Assembly (NCBI GenBank): GCA_039817825.1
Contig: JBCBVA010000031.1
Span: 1-33,205, forward strand
DNA: 33,205 bases
Reading direction: 5' to 3'
Origin: PCC-7336 sp039817825
GTDB lineage: Bacteria > Cyanobacteriota > Cyanobacteriia > Thermostichales > PCC-7336
Both the position numbers and the translations under genes were made by a program. The notes beneath the pieces are model-generated. The model saw only the letters and a list, made by a program, of their open reading frames with translations, was not told the origin of the DNA and ran no database searches. Of the stretch, positions 9,266 through 18,759 are shown piece by piece; within the stretch, counting starts at the first letter, position 1, and the number at the start of each line of letters is the position of its first letter.

Positions 9266-9373
9266 GCCCGCATAATAAACCAGAGCGATCTCAAAGACCC
9301 CCTGGAAAATACCGAATGTCGGTGTTTCAAACCGCTATGATTGCATCGCATAGCGTGGTGTTGAGGTGAGTGT

Positions 9374-10525
9374 ATGACGATGGTCGTAATTGTGGGTGTG
9401 TTAGCAGCCCTCTCAATTCTTTTGATTGGATTCGAGTGGCGCTATCGATCGCGCCAGGAGGATAACATCGAGATCGATCCCAAAGGCTGGAGCAGCGATC
9501 GCACAGACCCTAGTTGCTACCGGTTATCGGGCCAGATGGTAGCCACCAACCACAACCCTCTATACGAGTGCACCCTGGCAGACATCAGCCCTAGCATCCA
9601 ATTGCTGGGCAGCAAGCTCCCCGCTGGCATCACCACCACGCTCCGGTTCACCAATCCTGAATTTCCCCGTCTCGATAACTACTGGAGCGCTACGTTAATT
9701 GGGCCGAAAACCAGCCTGCCCATTGAGTTCACCATTGACATTTGTGGGGATGACCTCAGCCACTTGAAGGTGGCGTGGCTAAAGTTGGCCTTCATTCAAT
9801 ACGGTCGCCAGCAGCGCATCGAAAAATCCGGTCATGCTGTCATTCCACTCGCCGACCCCGTACCGACAACCGACGACAATTGGCAGCAGCGGGACGGAGC
9901 CCTAGTCCTTCCCATCCGCACCCCCCTGCTGACCAACCAAGACAGTCAACCCACCATTGTGGAGCAGTACGTTAAGCCGTTCAGTCAGTCCGGTGACTAT
10001 TTAATCTTGGCGGAAACCGCAACAGCGATTGTGGAAAGCAACTTTCGCTATCCCGGTAACATTCGCCCCGGCTGGCTGGCCCGCCGCCTCTGCTTCTTCT
10101 TCCCCTCCAAAACCAGCCTGTGCAGCGCATACGGCATGCAAACTCTGATTGACACCTCCAGCGCTTGGCAGGTGGCATTTGCCTTCATCCTGGGGTCTGC
10201 AGCCAAGCTAGTGGGCATCAGCGGCGTATTCTACGCACTAGCCGGATATCAAGCGGCCCTGATTGACGATGTGACTGGAACCATCTCGCCCTACGATCAA
10301 TTTATTGTCTTGGGGCCGGCCAATCCCAGTGCCACGGTAGCGATGGTGAAAGAGAAAACCGGTATGGAAACAGCGATTGTGGATGCCAACGATTTGAAAG
10401 AAGTTAAGATACTGGCATCAACTTCCGGTGTCAATGCCGAGCAGGTTGTGCGGGCCTTGCGGGAGAATCCTGCAGGTAACGCGGACGAGCAGACCCCGAT
10501 CCTGCTAGTTCGGCCCAATACTTGA
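9374..10525 (+). CDS. Membrane-anchored conserved cyanobacterial protein, CofE-like C-terminal half
   Basis: A 383-residue protein. Residues 3-19 (MVVIVGVLAALSILLIGFEW) form one N-terminal membrane segment. Residues about 30-190 form a domain with no motif I recognise. The C-terminal half (about 200-383) contains ETATAIVESNFRYPGNIRPGWLARRLCFFF, AGYQAALIDDVTGTISPYDQFIVLGPANP and a final regulatory-looking domain. This resembles the cyanobacterial proteins annotated as coenzyme F420-0:gamma-glutamyl ligase homologues. That assignment is from memory of the family pattern, and the true reaction is unknown since most cyanobacteria are not known for F420 use in this pathway. The ribosome-binding site GAGGTG lies at 9363-9368. 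The stop codon is inside the first copy of a 15-bp tandem repeat. Confidence 0.55.
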   Translation: MTMVVIVGVLAALSILLIGFEWRYRSRQEDNIEIDPKGWSSDRTDPSCYRLSGQMVATNHNPLYECTLADISPSIQLLGSKLPAGITTTLRFTNPEFPRLDNYWSATLIGPKTSLPIEFTIDICGDDLSHLKVAWLKLAFIQYGRQQRIEKSGHAVIPLADPVPTTDDNWQQRDGALVLPIRTPLLTNQDSQPTIVEQYVKPFSQSGDYLILAETATAIVESNFRYPGNIRPGWLARRLCFFFPSKTSLCSAYGMQTLIDTSSAWQVAFAFILGSAAKLVGISGVFYALAGYQAALIDDVTGTISPYDQFIVLGPANPSATVAMVKEKTGMETAIVDANDLKEVKILASTSGVNAEQVVRALRENPAGNADEQTPILLVRPNT

Positions 10526-10604
10526 GTGACTAGGACTTGAGTGACCAGGACTTGAGTGACCAGGACTTGAGTGACCAGGGCTTGAGTAACCAACACATGA
10601 GTAA
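10520..10604 (+). repeat. 15-bp tandem repeat, 5.7 copies
   Basis: The unit is ACTTGAGTGACCAGG. Copies lie at 10520-10534 (one change), 10535-10549, 10550-10564, 10565-10579 (three identical copies), 10580-10594 (degenerate) and a partial copy at 10595-10604. The first copy contains the TGA stop of the upstream gene. There are no spacers, so it is not a CRISPR. The near-identity of the central units suggests recent slippage or expansion. Antisense, the array is open and would encode repeats of LVTQV, which I consider chance. Confidence 0.95.
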
Positions 10605-10731
10605 GTCGTTAAGGTAGTCCTTAGCGCCCGTCCGATCGCACCTAACCTGTTTCTGCGGCTTGGGTATGCTTTACGAGCCAGCGGTTGAACGTTTGCAGCC
10701 CAGTTTCCCCACTTGCCCCCGGTTTGCCACT

Positions 10732-11868
10732 ATGTCTGACGCTGCGTTGAACGAAATTCACATTCGCCCGGTTCGCTACGGTGACCTGGAGGCGATCGAG
10801 GCACTCTTCGAAGAAGCCTTTGCCGACGAGTACGGCAGTCGCTCGGTAGATATTGCCGCCCAAATCCGCCGCATCCGTCGCTGGTTCGCCCCCCTCAAAG
10901 TGTTGAGCGTGTTTCCCAATCGCTTTCAACACACGTTTACGGTGCATGTCGCCGAGCGGGATGGCAAGATTCTCGGCATGGTACAGGTGTCTCCGTTTAA
11001 CCAGAACCGCACCACCTGGCGTATCGACCACGTGGCCGTGTCTAGCAAAGCCCAACGTCAGGGCATTGGATCCAAACTCATTCGCCATTGTGCCGAGCAT
11101 TTTCGAGAAGCTCGCACGTGGATGCTGGAAGTCAATATCCACAATAAAGGGGCCATGGCGCTGTACCGCCGCAACGGGTTCCAGCAATTGGCAGAGCTAA
11201 CGTATTGGTCGATCGACCCATCTACTCTAGTAGAGCTGGCGGCGGAAGAGGTCTCCCCTCTGAACTTCAAGCCGGTCAGCAACGGTGATGCCTATTTGAT
11301 CTACCAGTTAGATACGGCGTCAATGCCGCCTCAAGTGCGTCAGATTTACGATCGCGCCGCCAGCGACTTCAACCGCAGCCTGTTTTCCACCTCAATCGAC
11401 AGCCTCAAACAATCGGTCAGCAACACCGAGCGGGTGCGGGCTTACGTGTACGAGCCCGAGCGCAAATGCGCGATCGGCTATTTCAATCTGAAGCTGTCTC
11501 ACACGGGCAACCAGCCCCATGTGGCACAACTCACCGTCCATCCTGCCTATACGTGGCTGTACCCCGAGCTGGTGGGCAAGATGGCTAAGCTGGCTCAGCA
11601 GTGTCCCCCGCAATCGCTGTACGTTACCTCGGCAGACTATCAGCCAGAGCGAGAAGAGTTCCTGATTAAAATTGGGGCTACGGATATGGAGCGGACATTG
11701 CTGATGTCGCGATCGGTGTTTCACAAGGTACGGGAATCGCGGTTGAGCCTAGAAAGTCTGCAACAGTTCAACAGCGTTATTCGTAGCCTGCAAGTCAATC
11801 AACCCCTGCCAGAGCGCATCGATCGCATGATGCACGATCAAAACCCACCGGATTCCCAGCAGTCTTAA
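10732..11868 (+). CDS. GNAT-family N-acetyltransferase with C-terminal extension
   Basis: Residues about 7-165 form a GNAT fold: IHIRPVRYGDLEAIEALFEEAF at the start, then WRIDHVAVSSKAQRQGIGSKLIRHCAEHF, the R/Q-x-x-G-x-G/A acetyl-CoA loop, and NIHNKGAMALYRRNGFQQL, the last GNAT motif. The remaining 210 residues are an additional domain that may be a second, degenerate GNAT repeat (FNLKLSHTGNQPHVAQLTVHPAY). I chose the ATG at 10732 because the protein starts directly at the domain. Upstream in-frame candidates (TTG 10660, ATG 10666) add up to 24 residues without clear features. The substrate is unknown. Confidence 0.75.
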   Translation: MSDAALNEIHIRPVRYGDLEAIEALFEEAFADEYGSRSVDIAAQIRRIRRWFAPLKVLSVFPNRFQHTFTVHVAERDGKILGMVQVSPFNQNRTTWRIDHVAVSSKAQRQGIGSKLIRHCAEHFREARTWMLEVNIHNKGAMALYRRNGFQQLAELTYWSIDPSTLVELAAEEVSPLNFKPVSNGDAYLIYQLDTASMPPQVRQIYDRAASDFNRSLFSTSIDSLKQSVSNTERVRAYVYEPERKCAIGYFNLKLSHTGNQPHVAQLTVHPAYTWLYPELVGKMAKLAQQCPPQSLYVTSADYQPEREEFLIKIGATDMERTLLMSRSVFHKVRESRLSLESLQQFNSVIRSLQVNQPLPERIDRMMHDQNPPDSQQS

Positions 11869-12127
11869 GAAGACTCGTTACACAAGCCTGGATTTCGAAC
11901 GCACTAGTATCGAAGATACTGGTGTCGAGCGCTCTGTACTGGTGGGCTGGAACGAGTAGGCGGAGTAGAGTTCTCTGCAGCCGAAATCCACGTCGAACCA
12001 GCACAGGCATGTCTCATCCACTAACGGTGTACATCGAACTAGAATCGATAAGCAGTTACCCACTCACTCTGGAGCTGCAGGCAACATCCCTTTACAGGCC
12101 GTTTTAATATTTGGAGACTCCGACCTC

Positions 12128-12778
12128 ATGGTTGCAACTGCTGCAAATGCCCGCGAAATTTTTAAAGAAGCCTACGAGAATCGCTACACCTGGGATTCAG
12201 ATTTTCCAGGGTTTACCGCCGATGTAACGCTCACTCTCGCCGGTCAGGAGTATTCCGGTAGCGTTCGCGTTAACGCCGACCTCAGCTACGAAGTCTTGGG
12301 GATTGAAGACTCGGCGGCCGAGAAAATGATTCAGGGACAGCTGTGGGAAATGACCATTCACCGGGTCAATCACGGGTTCGAGAAAACCCACGGCGAGAAT
12401 ACGTTTGAATTGGGGGACACTGACGACACCGGTGCCGTTGACATTCTGGTCAGCGGAAAGGCCCACGGCAACCTGTATAAAGTTCGCGATCGTACCGTTT
12501 GCTTCGTACACCGCCAAATTCGCGATGTCATCGTCAACATTCACACCCACCAGGTGCAAACCACCGAGCAAGGGTACTTAGCTACCCACTACGACTCCAT
12601 CTACTTAGATGCAGAGACTCAGGCAGTTAAAGGGCAAAGCAAGTTCTTTGTGGACACCTTCGAACTCGTGGATGGCTATTACGTGTTGACCGGCCGCAAC
12701 ATTCAATCTGGGGCTGGAGACGAGCGGGACGTTACCGACCTGACCTTCTCAAATGTGCAGCTCTTAGCCGCTGCATAA
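12128..12778 (+). CDS. DUF3386 family protein
   Basis: A 216-residue soluble protein with no signal peptide or membrane segment. It begins NAREIFKEAYENRYTWDSDFPGFTADVTL, a pattern I know from the DUF3386 family, found mainly in cyanobacteria and plants. It continues with beta-rich sequence (GSVRVNADLSYEVLG, LVDGYYVLTGRNIQSG). The family function is unknown. GGAG at 12113-12116 is a plausible ribosome-binding site. It appears to be a single-gene unit closed by the hairpin at 12825-12846. The 259 bases upstream hold no gene; a 9-bp inverted repeat there (11889-11897 with 11982-11990) is of unknown meaning. Confidence 0.75.
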   Translation: MVATAANAREIFKEAYENRYTWDSDFPGFTADVTLTLAGQEYSGSVRVNADLSYEVLGIEDSAAEKMIQGQLWEMTIHRVNHGFEKTHGENTFELGDTDDTGAVDILVSGKAHGNLYKVRDRTVCFVHRQIRDVIVNIHTHQVQTTEQGYLATHYDSIYLDAETQAVKGQSKFFVDTFELVDGYYVLTGRNIQSGAGDERDVTDLTFSNVQLLAAA

Positions 12779-12824
12779 ATTCTGCCTAGCACGCACCTTG
12801 CCAAGCACTATCGCCAGTACAATT

Positions 12825-12846
12825 CCCCCTCTCGTTGGAGAGGGGG
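12825..12846 (+). terminator. Terminator hairpin after the DUF3386 gene
   Basis: A perfect 9-bp GC-rich stem (CCCCCTCTC at 12825-12833 with GAGAGGGGG at 12838-12846) and a GTTG tetraloop lie 46 nt after the stop codon. The T-run is weak (TTCACTGTTTT). Confidence 0.65.
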
Positions 12847-13275
12847 TTCACTGTTTTCCGCACGATTGCACGCCCCGAGAACGCGGGCACCTGCGCTATC
12901 GTTGAAGCAAAAGTGTGCGCATGTGCGCGCTTTTGAATTCGCGTCCACCGATTGTGTGTGTACCGCAACAGACCTTTATACTGCTGGCTGGATCGTGTTT
13001 TCTGACACTATCGTGCCCTGCCCTATATCGACATTAATTTCGGGTGTTGAATGGAGTTGAGCATCAATGTCAGGGTCGGTTAGCCTCTACCCACGCTGTC
13101 TCAATCGTCAGTAGTTGTTAACTGCCGTTACGAGTACGTTCCGTCGGATCGGGCAATCGAGATCGTCAAGCTTAGCGTGGGAATACTAGCTGTGGTTTAG
13201 CCCCAGTCTTACGTCTGAGCTGAACTCGAACCGGTATCGACTCGTTCCCTTCCTATCACACTGCGACGTTAGTCT
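12847..13275. other. Gene-free stretch with second hairpin at 12908-12935
   Basis: No coding region seen. CAAAAGTGTGCG (12908-12919) pairs with TGCGCGCTTTTG (12924-12935) through G-C and G-U pairs around a CATG loop. The symmetrical A- and T-runs at its ends would suit a bidirectional terminator. The remainder, up to the start of the next gene at 13276, presumably carries that gene's promoter, but no promoter is convincing. Confidence 0.4.
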
Positions 13276-14340
13276 ATGTTTCAACCTCGCGACCCCCACC
13301 ATTCCTCCCACTACCCTCGCCAATCTCATGACGATTGGGACTCGAATCATGCCTATCTGGAAGATATGGATGTGTACGACGATGGTGGGGGAGAAGAAGG
13401 CAATCGGTGGTTCCCCTGGGTGGCCGCTTTGGGATTGGGCGGAGCCTGTATCGGAATTGGGCTGGCATTTTCCTGGCTGTTATCCCCTGTTCCGTCAACA
13501 GCCAGTCGCAGTACGAGCGAGCCAACCGAAATAGCGCAGGCGGAGACGGTCCGCGATAGTCTCGACGACTCTGCATCATCCGTAAACCCGCTTAGCTCGG
13601 GACGAGAAGAGGAGGTGTTGAGTGGCCGGTTGCAGAGGAGTAACCCAGATACGGTCGGCGAAGCTAGTGGCCAAATAAACGGCGCAATCAACAGTGAAGA
13701 CGACGGCAACCCCCTCGGCATTGCATTGACCGACCTTCCTCTAATTCCCGTCGATCCGGCAGCCAGCAGCCCAGTTCGCCCCTCCCGAATCACAGCAGCT
13801 CTTGAGCCAGACGATCTGGATGCCGACGGAGCAGCTCGCCCCTCTAGAGACAGCGAGGTTCTGTCTCGCGATGGAGAGATTGCGGTGAATCCCGATCTGC
13901 GCCCAGATAATGAGCTGCGGAGCGCCACCGAACCATCCCGAGAAGACTCAACTCCCCGACAGTTTTTCCGCAATGACTCCCCAACGGAAGAAACTGCCGC
14001 CAATCGCCGTCAGAATCGAGACGCGAGGGAGAGTGAGGTTGAGGTGCAAAGAGATGGCGACCGCGAGTTAGTAGAAACCCCTAACGTGGCTGTGGCAACA
14101 ACGACATCCCCGCGTTTGGAGCTGGGACCGAGCTTTGGAGAGGGGAGTTTTTTGGTATTGATGGCTTACCAAGGGGATAACAGCCTGTCGCAAGCCAGAA
14201 AATATTCCCAGGGGGCATTTATCAAGCAATTAGATGGGGAAACGTACGTCCAGCTTGCGGCCTTCGATCAACTGGAGTATGCCAGACATATGGCTGACAG
14301 CCTACGCAACCAGGGGGTAGCCGTCTTAATTCTTCACTAG
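13276..14340 (+). CDS. Single-pass membrane protein with disordered linker and SPOR-like C-terminus
   Basis: A 354-residue protein in three parts. Residues 1-45 are a polar, acidic N-terminus. A membrane helix follows (FPWVAALGLGGACIGIGLAFSWLL, about residues 47-70). Residues about 75-275 form a low-complexity linker rich in Ser, Asp, Glu, Arg and Pro. The last 75 residues (GSFLVLMAYQGDNSLSQARKYSQGAFIKQLDGETYVQLAAFDQLEYARHMADSLRNQGVAVLIL) have the beta-alpha-beta rhythm and YVQLAAF/A..L...G pattern of SPOR domains, which bind denuded septal peptidoglycan. A role at the envelope or division site is inference. The next gene is convergent. Confidence 0.6.
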   Translation: MFQPRDPHHSSHYPRQSHDDWDSNHAYLEDMDVYDDGGGEEGNRWFPWVAALGLGGACIGIGLAFSWLLSPVPSTASRSTSEPTEIAQAETVRDSLDDSASSVNPLSSGREEEVLSGRLQRSNPDTVGEASGQINGAINSEDDGNPLGIALTDLPLIPVDPAASSPVRPSRITAALEPDDLDADGAARPSRDSEVLSRDGEIAVNPDLRPDNELRSATEPSREDSTPRQFFRNDSPTEETAANRRQNRDARESEVEVQRDGDRELVETPNVAVATTTSPRLELGPSFGEGSFLVLMAYQGDNSLSQARKYSQGAFIKQLDGETYVQLAAFDQLEYARHMADSLRNQGVAVLILH

Positions 14341-14367
14341 GCTAATGGCGCTCGCATTCCCGCATCG

Positions 14368-16446
14368 TTACTTCACAAGCAGCACCACACTCGATCGCTC
14401 CCCCACCCGATAAAAATCACCGGTTACTTTTGAGGTGGCATCCAACTGGCAAAACGTTTCGGACAGCGGCAGTTGAGTGTCGATCACTCGGTACCATTGC
14501 TCCCCTCGCCCCAGCACCGGTAGCTCGAAGTCCAAGGGCTCCCAATACGCATTTAGCATGACATGTAGGAACTCACCTGCTGCTGGATGGCGGAGCGAAA
14601 ACGCCAAAGAGTGAGAATTGTCCCCCCAATCCGGGGTATACAAGCTAACGCCGTGCCAGCTGAGATGGGGGCGATGGGTGCCGTAGGACACCTCCAGGCG
14701 ATCTTCTTGACCGAAGATTTTGAGTTTTTGCGTAAAGTCAATCAGCCGCCGGAAAAAACACCACAATTCGAACTCGCGATCGACGGCACTCCAATCAAAC
14801 CAACTGAGTTCGTTGTTCTGGCAATAGGCATTGTTATTCCCCCCTTGGGTACGGCGCACCTCATCCCCCATCAGCACCATCGGAGTCCCCTGACAGAAAA
14901 ACTGGATGGTGAGCAGGTTTTTAATCTGCCGTAAGCGCAACGCCTCTACCTCGAGATCGGTGGTCTTACCCTCAGCACCGCAATTCCAACTGTAATTTTG
15001 GTCGGTACCGTCGCGATTGTCTTCACCATTGGCCAGATTGTGTTTGTCGTTGTAGGCCACCAGATCGTTAAGGGTAAATCCGTCGTGGCAGGTGATGAAA
15101 TTAATCGTGCGATTAATATCCGTATCGTCCTGGGGATAAATGTCGGGGCTGCCCAAGATGCGATCGGCCAAGCGTCGTACAGTGCCGTCGTCCCCTCGAA
15201 CAAACTGCCGCAGGTCGTCGCGAAACGGCCCGTTCCATTCTGAATACCAATCAGCAAACTCAACAAACTGACCCACGTTGTAAAGACCAGCAGCATCCCA
15301 GGCTTCCGCAATCAGCTTGGTTCCTGCTAATACCGGATCGGATTCAATCGCCCACAAAATCGTATTGGTGCCAATATTGGTCAGCGGCGCTCCGTAAATG
15401 TCTCGGGCCAGAGCTGATGCCAGGTCGAAACGAAACCCATCCACATGCATTTCCGACACCCAGTAGCGCAGGCTGTCTAAAATCAGGCGACCCACAATCG
15501 GATGGTTGCCCTTGAAGGTATTGCCACAGCCGCTGTAATCACTGTATTTCGACGGATCGTCGGCATCCAAGATGTAATAGGTTTCGTTGTCTAGCCCCCG
15601 GAACGAAATCGTTGGGCCGCGTTCGTCCCCCTCCGCCGTGTGGTTGAACACCACATCCAAGATCACTTCAATGCCTGCTCGGTGCAGGGCTTTCACCATG
15701 TCGCGAAATTCATTGACAGGGCCGAGGGGGGAGCGATCGCGGCTGTATTGAGGGTGGGGAGCGAAGAACGCTAGCGTGCTGTACCCCCAGTAGTTGGTGA
15801 GACCGGGACGGGCATCGTGAATGTCGAAGGCATGAATGGGTAGCAGTTCGACGGCGGTAATACCTAGATTTTTGAGATAAGGAATTTTTTCAGTGAGTCC
15901 AGCAAACGTGCCCCGCTTCTCGGCCAACAGTTGGGAATTAGGATGGCGAGTGAACCCGCCCACATGCATCTCGTAGATCACGCTAGTGGAGTAGGGATGG
16001 CGGGGATAGCGATCGTCTTCCCAGTCGTAATCCGACGGGTCTACGACAACACTGCGCAGGGCGCGACTGCAGTTGTCTTGTGCCAAAGTGCTGGCAACAG
16101 CACGGTCGTAACGTTCGGTACGGGCAATAGCTTTGGTGTAAGGGTCGAGCAGTACCTTAGTGCGGTCGAAGCGATGACCGCGATCGGGGTCGTAAGGGCC
16201 GTGGGAGCGATAGGCGTAGAGCTGACCGGGTTTGAGGTCGGGCACGAAAATGTGCCAGTAGTGGAAGGAGCGATTTTCGTCGGGGAGCAGAGACAGGGTG
16301 TAGGAGGGTTCGTCTGAGGCCAGAGTATCGAAGAGCAGTAACTCAACTGCAGTTGCATTCTTGGAAAACACGCAAAAGTTGACTCCGTTGGGATACACGG
16401 TGGCCCCCAGCGGAAAGCTACGTCCTTCAAGTGGTTGGAGCTGCAT
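14368..16446 (-). CDS. glgX: Glycogen debranching enzyme GlgX (isoamylase type)
   Basis: A cytoplasmic alpha-1,6-glucosidase that removes branches from phosphorylase-limited glycogen. The N-terminal carbohydrate-binding-type beta domain starts GRSFPLGATVYPNGVNFCVFSKNATAVELLLFD. The GH13 catalytic barrel shows DVVFNHTAEGDERGPTISFRGLDN, VDGFRFDLA (Asp nucleophile), LIAEAWD (Glu acid/base) and FITCHDGFTLNDLV (third acidic Asp). The length of 692 residues is normal for GlgX/isoamylase. I chose the ATG at 16444-16446; an 8-codon extension begins with TTG. It stands alone on this strand between two plus-strand genes. Confidence 0.92.
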   Translation of the reverse strand: MQLQPLEGRSFPLGATVYPNGVNFCVFSKNATAVELLLFDTLASDEPSYTLSLLPDENRSFHYWHIFVPDLKPGQLYAYRSHGPYDPDRGHRFDRTKVLLDPYTKAIARTERYDRAVASTLAQDNCSRALRSVVVDPSDYDWEDDRYPRHPYSTSVIYEMHVGGFTRHPNSQLLAEKRGTFAGLTEKIPYLKNLGITAVELLPIHAFDIHDARPGLTNYWGYSTLAFFAPHPQYSRDRSPLGPVNEFRDMVKALHRAGIEVILDVVFNHTAEGDERGPTISFRGLDNETYYILDADDPSKYSDYSGCGNTFKGNHPIVGRLILDSLRYWVSEMHVDGFRFDLASALARDIYGAPLTNIGTNTILWAIESDPVLAGTKLIAEAWDAAGLYNVGQFVEFADWYSEWNGPFRDDLRQFVRGDDGTVRRLADRILGSPDIYPQDDTDINRTINFITCHDGFTLNDLVAYNDKHNLANGEDNRDGTDQNYSWNCGAEGKTTDLEVEALRLRQIKNLLTIQFFCQGTPMVLMGDEVRRTQGGNNNAYCQNNELSWFDWSAVDREFELWCFFRRLIDFTQKLKIFGQEDRLEVSYGTHRPHLSWHGVSLYTPDWGDNSHSLAFSLRHPAAGEFLHVMLNAYWEPLDFELPVLGRGEQWYRVIDTQLPLSETFCQLDATSKVTGDFYRVGERSSVVLLVK

Positions 16447-17120
16447 GGTTCCATTCCCAATTGCATGCAAACTGTTTTAAGTCATTGACTAAAGCATACA
16501 AATTTACACCCTTTCAGGCTGCTGAATGGAGCGCAGACGTCGCCAGGGTTGCGTCGATGATTTGCCCAGGAGATATCGTCATTGTAGTTAGGCATAAAAC
16601 AGCCAATCACAGACCAATAGGGGCTACATCGTATTATTTAGTCTCAGTCTTAGATCGAATGACTATAGCGATCGACTATCGTCATGGAGAGTTTTCCGAG
16701 TATTGTCTGTTGCACATTCAGGATTTTTAGCTGTCTCCACACTCCAAACTTTGCCGCGGATTGCCATAGCAAGCACTCGGGTTCACTGCAGACGCTGTTC
16801 GACTCTGACAGCCCCTGCACGACAAACAAATCAGTCGAGTTTGCCAGCGATCGACCAGGAGTTCACCCGTAACAAACACATTCCAACTCACTCAATTGCT
16901 TGCGAGCAAACTGTTCGGCCGCGATGCGGAGAGCGCCCTAGCCACATACGCGAATCCGCAATAATTTTCCGACTCGTTTGGCTTCCGGACACACTACGAC
17001 CAACAAATTGACGAACACCAATTTAGCCACATCAGTTACAGCCAGCTTGGTGTAGCGATTTCAAAACACGAATAATACTTGCCAGGCCAAACAAATTGCC
17101 AATTTCGAAGTAAGCCTCCG
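16447..17120. other. Gene-free divergent promoter region
   Basis: About 670 bases between the GlgX start and the start of the plus-strand peptidase. The open frames here are short and lack protein-like composition. It must contain divergent promoters, but I see no convincing -35/-10 pair, repeat or structured element. Confidence 0.4.
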
Positions 17121-18506
17121 ATGCTTGCCAGAGGTGCTTTTCTAAGTGAAAGTACTTGCAAGGTGTGTGAGGTTCGACAGTTGAGACTGTGCATTAACGC
17201 TGCAGCATTGCTGCTATCTGCTGGCGCGATCGCGTTTGTCAGCTTCGAAAGTCAGAAACCTGCTGCAGCAATGTCTTCCGTTTCAGAGGGGGTTCCAGCG
17301 CCCAGCCACCTTACCGCTCCACCCCTAAGTTTTCCATCTCTGAAGCAACCGACTCAGCTCGGGAAGCCAGAGCTGTTGAGCTATGTACTGAGTTCGGATA
17401 AGTCGCTACCTGAAGGCGAACTCCTGGATATCACCAACCTCGACCCCATTCCCGGAACTCCGCTACTCTCTCCACAACTCCTCGACGAACAGAGCGATCT
17501 CCATCACCCTATATCGAGCTTCGAATTGCCCTACGGTATCGATGCATCCATAGGAGGGCCAGACGACTCCCTTGGGAACGACTCAGAAGCAGGGCCACTT
17601 CTAGATCCGGAGCTTGTGGCGCCCGAGAGTGCGAACAGTACCGTTGGAGTGGATGAAGATGACGCGATCGCAGATTTAGATGCAGATGATCTCGATAAAG
17701 ACGACATAGATACAGGCATAGGCGCAGGCACAAGCACAGGTACAGGCGCCTTAACCTCCCCCAATACCTTGCTCGCTCCGTTTCCCCACCCGGACACCGA
17801 TGCTGCCGTCGAACCAGACGCGGCGGCAGAGAATTCCGAACTAGCGACTGAAACGACCAACTCCGCGCGCACCGTACCGTACATTCTCAAGCCTGACGAT
17901 TCGGTGCAAACCTTAGCCACCCGATTCTCGCTGTCTCAGCAAGCCATTTTGAGGGCGAACGAGGCAGAGAATTGGGCAGACATGAAGGAAGGGGATATTA
18001 TCCAGCTCCCCTGGGTACCCACCGTCTTAGGTCACGAGGCCTTTTCCACCGCCAACCACGAAGCCGTGCGTTTGGCTCGTCTGGAGATGCTACCTACTGA
18101 GGATGTGATGATTTGGCCCACTAACGGGCGTTTAACCTCCGGGTACGGTTGGCGGCGCGGTCGCATTCACGCGGGTATCGATATTGTCGGTCCGGTGGGC
18201 ACACCGGTGGTGGCAGCCATGTCGGGGCGCGTGATTTATTCCGGTTGGTATTACGGCTACGGCTACATGGTAGATATCGAGCACGCCAACGGCACTGTCA
18301 CCCGCTACGCTCACGCCAGTCGTCTACATGTCTCTGTCGGTGAACAAGTGCGGCAGGGGCAACTCATCATGGCAATGGGAAGCACTGGGCGGTCTACCGG
18401 CCCTCACCTCCACTTCGAAGTGCGCCAAAACGGCTATGCCATCAATCCTCTGGCGGTCTTGGACGGCTCTAGCCCATCTCGAAACGTGGCAACCACGTAT
18501 TATTAA
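17121..18506 (+). CDS. LysM and M23-family envelope peptidase
   Basis: A probable exported murein hydrolase or regulator. The N-terminal hydrophobic segment (LRLCINAAALLLSAGAIAFVSF) serves as signal or anchor. Next comes a long linker with an Asp-rich patch (DEDDAIADLDADDLDKDDID) and a Gly-Thr patch. A LysM-like domain follows (PYILKPDDSVQTLATRFSLSQQAILRANE...EGDIIQLPW). The C-terminal M23 domain is complete, with HAGID (first zinc ligands), YAHASRLHVSVGEQVRQGQ and HLHFEVRQNG (HxH). Zinc ligands are intact, so it should be catalytically competent as an endopeptidase on peptidoglycan cross-links. I chose ATG 17121; the frame is open upstream to a TTG at 17079. A dispersed repeat starts 4 nt after the stop. 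Confidence 0.85.
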   Translation: MLARGAFLSESTCKVCEVRQLRLCINAAALLLSAGAIAFVSFESQKPAAAMSSVSEGVPAPSHLTAPPLSFPSLKQPTQLGKPELLSYVLSSDKSLPEGELLDITNLDPIPGTPLLSPQLLDEQSDLHHPISSFELPYGIDASIGGPDDSLGNDSEAGPLLDPELVAPESANSTVGVDEDDAIADLDADDLDKDDIDTGIGAGTSTGTGALTSPNTLLAPFPHPDTDAAVEPDAAAENSELATETTNSARTVPYILKPDDSVQTLATRFSLSQQAILRANEAENWADMKEGDIIQLPWVPTVLGHEAFSTANHEAVRLARLEMLPTEDVMIWPTNGRLTSGYGWRRGRIHAGIDIVGPVGTPVVAAMSGRVIYSGWYYGYGYMVDIEHANGTVTRYAHASRLHVSVGEQVRQGQLIMAMGSTGRSTGPHLHFEVRQNGYAINPLAVLDGSSPSRNVATTYY

Positions 18507-18509
18507 TGT

Positions 18510-18548
18510 CTTGTCAGGCTTATTTTTTGGGATACAGTCTCTCCGCAC
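18510..18548 (+). repeat. Dispersed repeat, copy A
   Basis: CTTGTCAGGCTTATTTTTTG followed by GGATACAGTCTCTCCGCAC. It shares about 30 of 39 bases with copy B at 25526-25566, and its core (CAGGCTTACTTT type) recurs inverted at 22398-22422. All three lie within about 16 bases of a gene's stop codon. Confidence 0.6.
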
Positions 18549-18600
18549 ATACGTTGCAATAAGACTGGTATGGCAACCAACTGTAAGGTCAGTGCGGAGA
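18540..18600 (+). other. Structured intergenic segment after the M23 gene
   Basis: TCTCCGCAC (18540-18548) pairs with GTGCGGAGA (18592-18600) and encloses an inner stem GTTGC (18553-18557) with GCAAC (18573-18577). It overlaps the end of repeat copy A, so it may be part of the same mobile unit or serve as a transcription end. Confidence 0.4.
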
Positions 18601-18759
18601 CAGCTCAAATCCTCGATCTGCCAGGCAAAATGGCTGGAGGATTCTCCATAGCTGATTGCCAAAAGCTATAGCGATCGCGAATCCCCTTTTAACGTTGACA
18701 GAGCACTTGTTGGCTGACAGTTGCGGGACATCAACAACTGGGGGACATCAGCGACTGAG

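Noticed and set aside
10520..10604. CRISPR array
   Set aside because: The 15-bp units are directly adjacent without spacers.
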